From positions 1 through 9,021 of the forward strand of contig JASLFQ010000119.1 in assembly GCA_030150595.1 (NCBI GenBank): DNA of 9,021 bases, in the 5' to 3' direction. Shown here one piece after another: positions 1 to 5,792 of the stretch. This stretch comes from Aquirhabdus sp. (lineage in GTDB: Bacteria > Pseudomonadota > Gammaproteobacteria > Pseudomonadales > Moraxellaceae). Positions within the stretch are counted from its first letter, which is position 1. The number at the start of each line of letters is the position of its first letter. The notes under the pieces were generated by a model, which saw only the letters and a list, made by a program, of their open reading frames with translations, was not told the DNA's origin and did no database searches. The position numbers and the translations under genes were made by a program.

Positions 1-1
1 T

Positions 2-289
2 GGTATCGCCCGCCCGCTTGCTGTAGAAACTGATGTCGCGGATAATCTGATCGCAGGTGCAAATGTTAAATATGCCGTTCAACCGATCAAAACGGGCATT
101 GGACCGATTGATAAATTGGCGGTGATGGAGGTGATTTGGTATGCCGCGCAGTTTAGAGCAATTGGACATGGCAAAGCGCCAAATCCAAAACTCTCACCAC
201 TGGTTGTATTCCTGCATTATATCAAGGGCAGTGTGCAAGCGATGCTGCTAGGCAAAAAGCCGATGAGCACCCGACTCCGCGCAAAGTAA
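2..289 (+). CDS. NADH:flavin oxidoreductase (Old Yellow Enzyme family), 3' end only
   Basis: This is the last 95 codons of a gene that enters from the left edge and stops at TAA 287-289. The fragment reads GIARPLAVETDV near its start and then YAVQPIKTGIGPIDKLAVME. That pattern is typical of the C-terminal part of FMN-dependent Old Yellow Enzyme-like oxidoreductases (COG1902), where the end of the barrel is followed by a helical tail. Family members reduce activated C=C bonds or related substrates with NAD(P)H. The FMN-binding and catalytic residues lie mostly upstream of the window, so the substrate cannot be judged. The gene ends 34 bases before a strong terminator, so it is the last gene of its transcript. 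The family call rests on remembered C-terminal motifs and is fairly secure; the subfamily is not. Confidence 0.7.
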   Translation, partial: GIARPLAVETDVADNLIAGANVKYAVQPIKTGIGPIDKLAVMEVIWYAAQFRAIGHGKAPNPKLSPLVVFLHYIKGSVQAMLLGKKPMSTRLRAK

Positions 290-323
290 GTTAATTGTGT
301 AAAGCAGTTAATGTGATGAGATG

Positions 324-350
324 AAGAGGGCGATGATGCCCTCTTTTTTT
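324..350 (+). terminator. Intrinsic terminator after the flavin oxidoreductase gene
   Basis: A perfect 8-bp stem (AAGAGGGC at 324-331 with GCCCTCTT at 338-345) encloses the loop GATGAT and runs into a T-tract ending at 350. It begins 34 bases after the upstream stop codon. It isolates the following AT-rich non-coding region from incoming transcription. Confidence 0.9.
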
Positions 351-535
351 GTGCATGTTTTACCAATAATAGTGCAATCTTAGATGCCAGATTAAAGGTG
401 TCAGTAAATGCTTACAAATAAATCAGCTAAGTCTCGTTTCATGTAATTTCTTGATTTTCCCATTTTTATGAACTTTTGTTTCATTGTCATCACGGTGTCA
501 TTAACATCTACCAGTCGTAGCAAGGGTTTAGCTAC

Positions 536-570
536 TTGTCCACAAAACCTGTGGATAACATTGTGGGAAA
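536..570. promoter_or_regulatory. Left DnaA-box cluster (three 9-mers)
   Basis: TTGTCCACA (536-544, plus) differs from TTATCCACA at one base. TGTGGATAA (550-558) is the exact reverse complement of TTATCCACA. TGTGGGAAA (562-570) is a weaker copy with two differences. Starts are 14 and 12 bases apart, close to helical phasing. The first two form a near-perfect inverted pair. Confidence 0.65.
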
Positions 571-620
571 CTCGGGCTTTCTCAACTTGGTGTGATATTT
601 TGCAAGGGATGAGTACAAAT

Positions 621-710
621 TGATCATTTTTTAATCAATAAAAAAGTTAAATAAATATAATAACTTATATAATGCAAGAGTTAAATTTTAAATAAAAATC
701 ACAAAATACT
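621..710. other. AT-rich candidate duplex-unwinding element
   Basis: Only 12 of 90 bases are G or C. The segment holds a GATC-led T-rich 13-mer-like stretch at 622-634 and the 8-mer AGTTAAAT twice in direct orientation (645-652 and 679-686). It lies exactly between the two DnaA-box clusters. It has no usable ORF, and I recognise no promoter that would explain its composition. Confidence 0.5.
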
Positions 711-733
711 TCTGTCAACTATTGCAAAACACA

Positions 734-766
734 TGTGCATAATCTGTGGGCAATTTCTGTGCATAA
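734..766 (-). promoter_or_regulatory. Right DnaA-box cluster (three 9-mers, same orientation)
   Basis: TGTGCATAA occurs twice (734-742 and 758-766), giving TTATGCACA on the minus strand, a match to TTWTNCACA. TGTGGGCAA (745-753) between them gives TTGCCCACA, a weaker variant. All three point the same way, with starts 11 and 13 bases apart, as in phased DnaA arrays. Confidence 0.6.
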
Positions 767-880
767 CTAAAGCAGTTTTTGATCTAAAAGAGGGCGATTG
801 ATTCACAGCGTAGAAATACTGATCAACAGGCAGAACGCCACTGAGAAAATTACTTCTAGGGCGTTTATTTGCAAGATTGA

Positions 881-1417
881 TTAATGTACTGCATTGTCGA
901 CCAAATCAAAGCCACGGCGTACATCCTCTAACCCGTCAGATTCCTCTGCAACAGCGAGTAAGTCGACTAAATCCTGTTCGGTGTGTATCGCCTCGTCAAT
1001 GACCTCAAAATAGCGATCGGTGCTGAAAAAATTACTAAAGATGAGATTACGGACAACTGTCGCTGTTGGTGTGATGTCTTCGACGTCCATACTGGTTTTA
1101 TAACGGATTTCTCCGTCTTCCCAGTCCATTTCAAAATTACCCAGCACCAAACCATAGTTAATACGGGCAAAGAGCTCAGCAAGGCGTGGGCGACGTTCTA
1201 CAGGCACATTTTCAGGCAGGATGCTGTAAACCAGCAAGCGCTCACTTTCTGGAAATACGCGGACGATGCAAATCCATTCGCCGCGTAACCCGCGGACAGG
1301 CATGCGAAAGGTTGCGATTGTTTCACTGTCTGGATGAGTCGGGATGTTGGGCTCATCGAACTTGAGTTTTTCAACTGCAAGTAGGTCGCGAACTTGATCA
1401 ATCAATGTAGTAGACAT
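881..1417 (-). CDS. YbjN domain-containing protein
   Basis: A 178-residue soluble protein with no signal peptide or membrane segment. The central block is diagnostic: NYGL (87-90), GNFE (93-96) and then DGEIRYKTSMDVE (101-113) match the YbjN family core, a fold resembling type III secretion chaperones. The biochemical role of YbjN proteins is not settled; E. coli YbjN has been linked to stress responses and motility. The C-terminus is acidic (EESDGLED). The ATG at 1417 is chosen because GGAG lies on the minus strand at 1426-1429 with 8-base spacing. The gene is divergent from the acyltransferase to its right, and its 3' end faces the candidate origin. The family call is good; no specific function can be given. 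Confidence 0.8.
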   Translation of the reverse strand: MSTTLIDQVRDLLAVEKLKFDEPNIPTHPDSETIATFRMPVRGLRGEWICIVRVFPESERLLVYSILPENVPVERRPRLAELFARINYGLVLGNFEMDWEDGEIRYKTSMDVEDITPTATVVRNLIFSNFFSTDRYFEVIDEAIHTEQDLVDLLAVAEESDGLEDVRRGFDLVDNAVH

Positions 1418-1453
1418 CAGAGCTGCTCCGACCTCGTTATTAATATGTTGGTT

Positions 1454-1459
1454 AGTATA
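1454..1459 (-). promoter_or_regulatory. Possible -10 element for the YbjN gene
   Basis: The minus strand reads TATACT (5 of 6 to TATAAT). A start about 7 bases downstream would leave a short leader containing the GGAG ribosome site. I see no good -35 hexamer at the expected distance, so this is tentative. Confidence 0.35.
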
Positions 1460-1532
1460 AAGTGAAATGGTCGTAGCGACTTATTGAGCATTGTATTTTG
1501 ATGACATTCTTATACAAAAGTAGTGTGGGTTG

Positions 1533-1538
1533 TATACT
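1533..1538 (+). promoter_or_regulatory. Possible -10 element for the acyltransferase gene
   Basis: TATACT (5 of 6 to TATAAT) lies 35 bases before the ATG, preceded by TTG. The hexamer at 1510-1515 (TTATAC, 17-base spacer) is a poor -35. The placement relative to the AAGGA ribosome site at 1564-1568 is sensible. It forms a divergent pair with the -10 at 1454-1459. Confidence 0.35.
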
Positions 1539-1573
1539 GAGGGGAAGTTCCAAAAGAATAATTAAGGATAATT

Positions 1574-2128
1574 ATGCTACGTGAATTGCTAATAAAACTC
1601 ATATTTAGTGGCTGGCAATATGATGTGAGCCCAGACGCATTGAGTGATCCAAAACAAGTGATTATCGGTTTTCCGCATACATCTCCTCTAGATGGGATAC
1701 AGGCAATCGCTTTTTCTAGCCTGTTGCGGTTGAATCATCATGTGTTGGCGAAGCAGGAGTTGTTTTGGTTTCCTTTTGGATGGCTCTTAAAGAAGCTTGG
1801 CTGTATTCCCGTTGATCGGACTAAATCTCATCATGTTGTACAGTTTATGGTTAATGAGTTTGCCAAGTCTGAGCGATACACTTTGCTGATTTCTCCAGAA
1901 GGAACGCGTAAGGGTTCGGTTGAACAACATCCTATTCATACGGGGTTCTGGCAAATTGCAAAAGCTGCAAATGTCCCGATAGTATTATTGTTCGCTGATC
2001 GTAAGAGTAAAATCGGGGCGGTTTTCGCTAAAATCATTCCAAGTGATTCAATGGAAAGTGATTTGTTGAAGATTCAAGAGTTATATGCGCGATACGGCAT
2101 TCATCTGGAGTTAGATTTAGATACTTAG
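1574..2128 (+). CDS. PlsC-type acyltransferase (1-acylglycerol-3-phosphate acyltransferase-like)
   Basis: A 184-residue protein of the PlsC/LPLAT superfamily, which moves a fatty acyl group onto a glycerol-phosphate or similar acceptor at the membrane. The family blocks appear in order. Block I is the HX4D motif in HTSPLDG (H35, D40; catalytic). Block II is GCIPVDR (76-82) with the acceptor-binding Arg82. Block III is SPEGTR (107-112), with E109 and G110. Block IV is VPIVLL shortly after. It is shorter than classical PlsC (about 240 residues) and has no clear N-terminal transmembrane helix, as in the small glycerol acyltransferases seen next to other housekeeping genes. The start is supported by AAGGA at 1564-1568, 5 bases before the ATG. 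It is monocistronic as far as can be seen. The substrate cannot be decided from sequence; it may be lysophosphatidate or another lysolipid, so no gene symbol is given. Confidence 0.85.
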   Translation: MLRELLIKLIFSGWQYDVSPDALSDPKQVIIGFPHTSPLDGIQAIAFSSLLRLNHHVLAKQELFWFPFGWLLKKLGCIPVDRTKSHHVVQFMVNEFAKSERYTLLISPEGTRKGSVEQHPIHTGFWQIAKAANVPIVLLFADRKSKIGAVFAKIIPSDSMESDLLKIQELYARYGIHLELDLDT

Positions 2129-2421
2129 GTATTCTTATGTAAGGATAAATACGGCTGATCTGACTAATAACCATAGGTCTGATAAATGAGCACAGCGTCT
2201 GTTTTTAGTTGCTTATACCACTTATGCTATGCTATTAGATGACGTCGCATCGTGTATGTGTTTGTTATTGTTCCATGTTATTAAAATATTGATAATATTT
2301 TTGAGCTGGGATAGGGAAAGTGTTTTTTAATTTAAATTATCATTTTTCTATTCATTCCATACTCAATTGTATGATCAGTGAATTCGTTTATATTGAGTTG
2401 TCGTTATTTTTTGAGAAAAAT
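2129..2421. other. Gene-free leader region before the c-di-GMP gene
   Basis: No convincing gene lies here. The stretch is AT-rich, especially after 2280. It contains an AT-only inverted repeat (AAAATATT 2283-2290, AATATTTT 2294-2301) that overlaps the candidate promoter, and a small hairpin (CATAC 2358-2362 with GTATG 2369-2373). ACTCAAT (2361-2367) could instead pair with ATTGAGT (2392-2398), so two leader folds exclude each other. No clear intrinsic terminator follows the acyltransferase gene: ACAG/CTGT at 2192-2202 before TTTTT is only a 4-bp stem. Confidence 0.5.
2268..2296 (+). promoter_or_regulatory. Candidate sigma-70 promoter for the GAF-GGDEF-EAL gene
   Basis: TTGTTC (2268-2273) and GATAAT (2291-2296, 5 of 6 to TATAAT) are separated by exactly 17 bases. 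Transcription from about 2303 would give a leader of roughly 220 nucleotides before the main ATG. The -35 is weak (3 of 6), so this is a reasonable but unproven assignment. Confidence 0.4.
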
Positions 2422-2520
2422 ATGAAAGGAATCATGTTTAATTTATTGGACAAAGATGTCTCGCTCCATCTTGGCGATGATAAAGAGTCTGTTCCAAATT
2501 TTATTTCCCAAGACTTTTAA
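2422..2520 (+). CDS. Short ORF directly upstream and in frame with the c-di-GMP gene (possible leader peptide or original N-terminus)
   Basis: This ORF gives 32 residues from ATG 2422, or 28 from ATG 2434, the latter preceded by AAAGGA at 2425-2430 with tight 3-base spacing. The product is acidic and polar (core LDKDVSLHLGDDKESV) and resembles no family I know. It ends at TAA 2518-2520. Only one codon (TTT) separates that stop from the ATG at 2524 of the large downstream gene, and the two are in the same frame. The downstream ATG has no visible ribosome site, whereas this ORF has one. It may be a translationally coupled leader, or the original N-terminus cut off by a nonsense change. An ATG at 2320 would extend it to 66 residues, but that extension is very AT-rich and unlikely. 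Confidence 0.35.
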   Translation: MKGIMFNLLDKDVSLHLGDDKESVPNFISQDF

Positions 2521-2523
2521 TTT

Positions 2524-4542
2524 ATGTCAAACCTACTTATGCCAGATCAAGAGCTCACTGAGCTGTCTAAATTACAACGTCAAGTCGAGCGCGAACAACG
2601 TTTACGGATGGAAGCCGAACGAATTGCCGAAATAAATGTGCGTGAGTTATATCAACGACAACGTCAATTAGAGCTTTTGGAAGCCGTTGCAGGGAAGGCC
2701 AATCAGTCCAGTGATTTAACCGAAGTTTTGCAATTTTCAATCCAAAGAATTTGCCAATATACTGATTGGGCTTTGGGTCATGCCTATGTCGCGGATTCAG
2801 GATCTCGAGAGCATTTACAATCCACTTTAATCTGGTCAAAAAATATAGCATCAAATCCTGCAATTGATCACTTTATTCAATCGACTGAGGCACGAAGTTT
2901 TGATCGCGGCGTCGGTTTGCCTAGACGTGTGATGGAAACAGGTGCCGCAGCATGGGCTATTGATATTATTAATGATCCAATTTTTCCAAATGCAGACCTC
3001 ACACAGGATGCGGGTCTAAACGCGGCATTTGCTTTTCCTGTGTTGGCGGGCAATAAAGTGGCTGCCGTCCTTGAGTTCTTTAGTACTCAGGCGCTGGAGC
3101 CTGATGAAGTTTTACAGCGGATTATGATACAGCTGTGCACACAACTGGGTCGGGTTATTGAGCGTAGTACAGCAGAAAAGCGTTTAGTGCATGATTCGAT
3201 GCATGACAGATTGACGGGCTTGCCGAATCGCATCCTATTTCTGGATCGTTTGCAAAATGCGATTGCACATCAAAAGCGTAATGCGAAAAAGCATCATGTT
3301 GCGGTGTTATTTGTTGATCTTGATCGTTTTAAAGTGGTGAATGATAGCTTAGGTCATCTGGTAGGCGATAAATTATTGACTTTGGTTGCACATCGAATCC
3401 AGTCTATTGTACGTACTGAGGATACGGTTGCGAGATTTGCGTATTTTCGTGATAAGGATACTTTGGCTCGTTTAGGGAGTGATGAGTTTGTGGTGCTTCT
3501 GGATGATATTCGTTCTCCTGATGATGCCTTGCGTGTTGCAGAGCGCATACAACGAACTTTAGTGACCTTTCCGTTTAATTTGGATGGTCAGGATGTCTAT
3601 GTGACCACGAGCATTGGGCTTGCAACGACTGCGGATGTACAAACTGCAGCCGAAGATTTGTTACGTAATGCTAGCCTTGCGATGTATCGCGCCAAAACTT
3701 TAGGTGGTTCTTGCTCGGAATCATTTGATCAAAGTATGCAAATACGAGCAATGAACCGCTTGACTGCTGAAAGTGATATGCGTCGCGGATTGACTGAAAA
3801 TAAATTTATTTTGCACTATCAACCGATAGTGTCATTAAAAACAGGCGTCATCATGGGCTTTGAGGCCTTGGTCAGATGGCAGAGAACCGAAGACAAGTTG
3901 GTTTATCCTGATGATTTTATTTATATTGCAGAAGAAACGGGTTTCATTTTGTCACTCGATATGTGGGTGCTCAAAGAAGCTTGCCGTACCATGCTTCAAT
4001 GGCAACGTGATTTTCCGCGTGAACAACCTTTGACGATAAGCGTGAATCTATCTGCACGTTTATTTGCTCAAGCAAATCTGGCTGAACAAATTCGTACGAT
4101 TATCCATGCTGCTGGAATTTCACCATCGTCTATACGATTAGAAATTACTGAAAGTATGATCATGGGTGATGCGGAACGCTCAGTGAAAATCCTTACAGAA
4201 CTGAAGGAACTCGGCGTGCATTTAAGTATTGATGATTTTGGTACGGGTTATTCGTCTTTAAGCTATTTGCATCGTTTTCCTGCAGATACTCTCAAAATAG
4301 ATCGCTCATTTGTGTCTCGTATAGAGGAGAGCCCTGAGTGTTTGCCGATTATCCAGTCGATTATGAGTCTGGCAAGTAATCTGAAAATGAACGTGATTGC
4401 CGAAGGTCCTGAAACACAGGCTCATGTTCAACATTTGCAAGGGTTGAATTGTGAATATGGACAAGGTTATTTCTTTTCAAGACCAGTCGATGCATCGCAG
4501 GTTGAGCATCTTTTAAGCTCTTCTCTGGTTTATGACGTTTAA
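2524..4542 (+). CDS. GAF-GGDEF-EAL cyclic-di-GMP signalling protein (probable phosphodiesterase)
   Basis: A 672-residue cytoplasmic protein with no membrane segments. Residues about 8-52 form a charged coiled coil. Residues about 53-218 are a GAF sensor (GVGLPRRVMETG, then AAFAFPVLAG and VLEFFS). Residues about 222-395 are a GGDEF domain (HDRLTGLPNR, VDLDRFKVVND). Residues about 410-665 are an EAL domain. The GGDEF signature is GSDEF (318-322), a variant of GG[DE]EF, so cyclase activity is uncertain. An RxxD inhibitory-site motif (R309, D312) lies five residues before it, after an apparent 12-residue duplication. The EAL domain keeps every expected catalytic residue: E447 (EALVRW), N508, E540, D570 and D571 (DDFGTGYSS), K591, E627, E630 and Q647. 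One oddity is AEGPET where AEGVET is usual. The likely role is c-di-GMP hydrolysis tuned by the GAF ligand and by GTP or c-di-GMP at the GGDEF domain. The ATG at 2524 follows an in-frame stop at 2518-2520, so nothing upstream is possible without readthrough; no Shine-Dalgarno is seen. Confidence 0.93.
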   Translation: MSNLLMPDQELTELSKLQRQVEREQRLRMEAERIAEINVRELYQRQRQLELLEAVAGKANQSSDLTEVLQFSIQRICQYTDWALGHAYVADSGSREHLQSTLIWSKNIASNPAIDHFIQSTEARSFDRGVGLPRRVMETGAAAWAIDIINDPIFPNADLTQDAGLNAAFAFPVLAGNKVAAVLEFFSTQALEPDEVLQRIMIQLCTQLGRVIERSTAEKRLVHDSMHDRLTGLPNRILFLDRLQNAIAHQKRNAKKHHVAVLFVDLDRFKVVNDSLGHLVGDKLLTLVAHRIQSIVRTEDTVARFAYFRDKDTLARLGSDEFVVLLDDIRSPDDALRVAERIQRTLVTFPFNLDGQDVYVTTSIGLATTADVQTAAEDLLRNASLAMYRAKTLGGSCSESFDQSMQIRAMNRLTAESDMRRGLTENKFILHYQPIVSLKTGVIMGFEALVRWQRTEDKLVYPDDFIYIAEETGFILSLDMWVLKEACRTMLQWQRDFPREQPLTISVNLSARLFAQANLAEQIRTIIHAAGISPSSIRLEITESMIMGDAERSVKILTELKELGVHLSIDDFGTGYSSLSYLHRFPADTLKIDRSFVSRIEESPECLPIIQSIMSLASNLKMNVIAEGPETQAHVQHLQGLNCEYGQGYFFSRPVDASQVEHLLSSSLVYDV

Positions 4543-4610
4543 GTTTGTTTGGGTCGTAATGGTTGATATTCTGGTTAGCTATAATATTTTGTTTATACGC
4601 TAAACTCATA

Positions 4611-4647
4611 AAAACCGCTGTGCAGATTCATGCAACAGCGGTTTTTT
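4611..4647. terminator. Bidirectional intrinsic terminator between convergent genes
   Basis: AAAACCGCTGT (4611-4621) pairs with ACAGCGGTTTT (4635-4645). GCA/TGC extends the stem inward with one bulged A (4634), and the loop is GATTCA. It is flanked by an A-run on the left and a T-run to 4647 on the right, so it can serve both the c-di-GMP gene (plus) and the repeat protein gene (minus), whose stop codon lies just beyond. Confidence 0.92.
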
Positions 4648-4675
4648 GTTGTCAATATTGAAATGCTCAAAAAGA

Positions 4676-5683
4676 TTATCCAGCAATAATCCCTTCTACC
4701 GCACCAGACGCATAGAACTGACGCAATAAAGGCTCAATACGACCGCGTAAATAACCATTATCAGCAAGGTGCTTCAAGGTCTGAGTCAGCGCAGGTTCAA
4801 GCTCGGCAACGATGAATTCTGGCGTGACATTCACATCAGCAAGAAGTTCGACCAAACTGCGGTTACTGTTGCGTGCATACCAGCCTGCAACGCCTTCTGA
4901 CACGATAGATTGGACATATTTAGTCGTGCGAATATGATTCCAAACGACAACAACAAGATGCGATGAAGCATCGATTGTTGGAACATCGACGAGCGCGGCA
5001 ACGCTGGCAATCGATTTCGTTTTAACCTTTGTCCAAACTTCGGCTGCAAGGCTGTGAACTCGTTTATCGTTCAATGTTTCTTGCGTTTTCTTTTCGCTGA
5101 TATTCATGATATTGCGAATATTACGTGACAGATAGTTTTGTAAAGCGTCATCAAAATTACTATCAGTCGCTTTTTCTAGCATGCCTTTACCGAGCTTCAT
5201 CAAACCTGCCGCACCAGGAATTTTCTTGGTGACGACGTTGTTCTCCATATAATCTTTGATTGCGTGGCTGATCGTAGTCGACAACACTTCGCCCGTTGTT
5301 GGATTACCAAAAATCTCATGAATGATGGCATTACGTCGTGTGGTATCGCTTGAGATCATCGTGATGACTGCTTCCGCTGTTGCATCAGGAATTAAATCTG
5401 AAATGAGGGTTTTCTTGCCTTCGTGGTTTTTTAACGCATCTTTGACAATATTGGCAATTTCGGTACGGAGTTGGTTGCTTGGAGCAACATCTAACACACG
5501 TTCTTTAGCGATTTTTTGGATACGCTCTAGGGGGACGAGTGTTGAAAGCGGAGTTTCAGTGAATTCAGTAAAGAATGCTGCGACTTCTGCGCGAATGACA
5601 TCAAAGTTCTGCAGTTGTTGAAGCGTATGTTCGACGTGCGCTTGAAGTAGGGCTTCTGCTTTTGGAGATAGAGTAGAGGTCAT
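4676..5683 (-). CDS. Conserved-type hypothetical protein with helical internal repeats
   Basis: I do not recognise this 335-residue protein as a named family. It is probably soluble, with no signal peptide or convincing membrane helix, rich in Ala, Val, Thr and Asn, and predicted mainly helical. Repeating units are visible. Segments about 29-64, 71-110, 207-248 and 255-299 share a pattern: a helix with branched residues (IRAEVAAFF, RTEIANIVKDAL, HSLAAEVW, VQSIVSEGVAGW), a polar linker, then a [ST]LxxLI/V-type turn (LSTLVP, LISDLIP, ASVAALVDV, LVELLADV) and another helix. A central Gly/Lys-rich stretch (KIPGAAGLMKLGKGM) separates the two pairs. Translation from ATG 5683 is supported by AGGA at 5693-5696 on the minus strand. 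It lies 109 bases downstream of the lipase-like gene on the same strand with a hairpin between, so it may be a partly attenuated second cistron. A lipase helper role is only a guess from position; it does not resemble the Lif/LipB foldases I know. Confidence 0.8.
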   Translation of the reverse strand: MTSTLSPKAEALLQAHVEHTLQQLQNFDVIRAEVAAFFTEFTETPLSTLVPLERIQKIAKERVLDVAPSNQLRTEIANIVKDALKNHEGKKTLISDLIPDATAEAVITMISSDTTRRNAIIHEIFGNPTTGEVLSTTISHAIKDYMENNVVTKKIPGAAGLMKLGKGMLEKATDSNFDDALQNYLSRNIRNIMNISEKKTQETLNDKRVHSLAAEVWTKVKTKSIASVAALVDVPTIDASSHLVVVVWNHIRTTKYVQSIVSEGVAGWYARNSNRSLVELLADVNVTPEFIVAELEPALTQTLKHLADNGYLRGRIEPLLRQFYASGAVEGIIAG

Positions 5684-5742
5684 GTCGAGAGTTCCTGAGA
5701 GATTAAGATAAAAACAGTTTTTTATTTAATGATGTTCTGATA

Positions 5743-5773
5743 GCAATAATCGCCCATAAAGAGCGATTATTGC
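5743..5773 (-). terminator. Perfect hairpin between lipase-like gene and repeat-protein gene (no T-tract)
   Basis: An 11-bp perfect inverted repeat (GCAATAATCGC 5743-5753 with GCGATTATTGC 5763-5773, 9-base loop) begins 20 bases after the lipase stop codon in the minus direction. No T-run follows in that direction, so it may be an inefficient terminator, an attenuator or an mRNA-stabilising structure rather than a classical terminator. Confidence 0.5.
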
Positions 5774-5792
5774 AAAGTAGCTTCTGATTAAA

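Larger units (their letters stand above)
530..790. other. Candidate replication origin (oriC-like): DnaA boxes flanking an AT-rich segment
   Basis: No gene is visible in 351-880, but the stretch is organised. The left cluster has three 9-mers within 35 bases: TTGTCCACA 536-544 (plus), TTATCCACA read on minus at 550-558 (exact match to the strong DnaA box), and TTTCCCACA on minus at 562-570. The right cluster has three on the minus strand at 734-742, 745-753 and 758-766; two are TTATGCACA, which fits the relaxed consensus TTWTNCACA. Between them, 621-710 has 12 G/C in 90 bases (about 13%). Three GATC sites lie at 622, 781 and 821. Around 622 the sequence GATCATTTTTTAA resembles the E. coli 13-mer. 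AATCAA at 633-638 matches only the first half of an IHF site. Box clusters with roughly helical spacing beside an unwinding-prone segment are the hallmark of oriC. No dnaA, dnaN, rpmH, mnmG or mioC lies in the window, so this would be an origin away from dnaA, or a DnaA-titrating site. Origin function is inference. Confidence 0.55.

Noticed and set aside
633..645. IHF site in the AT-rich core
   Set aside because: AATCAA matches the first half of WATCAANNNNTTR but the TTR half is absent, so it is mentioned only as context.
326..797. 10-mer AGAGGGCGAT repeated at 326-335 and 788-797
   Set aside because: Too short, and the first copy is part of a terminator stem; probably coincidence rather than a repeat element.
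834..865. AACGCC/GGCGTT hairpin just downstream of the YbjN gene as its terminator
   Set aside because: Only a 6-bp outer stem with internal mismatches and no T-run in the minus direction, so not supportable as a terminator.
983..1288. Opposite-strand and alternative-frame ORFs inside the YbjN, c-di-GMP, repeat-protein, lipase and ccm genes
   Set aside because: They are shadows of clearly coding frames: no family resemblance, no ribosome sites, and compositions that mirror the real gene.
2283..2302. AT-only inverted repeat as terminator of the acyltransferase gene
   Set aside because: No G/C in the stem apart from none at all, a 3-base loop, 155 bases after the stop, and overlap with a better-fitting promoter.
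2320..2421. Extension of the short leader ORF to an ATG at 2320
   Set aside because: Very AT-rich with low-complexity Phe/Ile/Asn coding and no ribosome site; it overlaps the predicted leader-RNA region.
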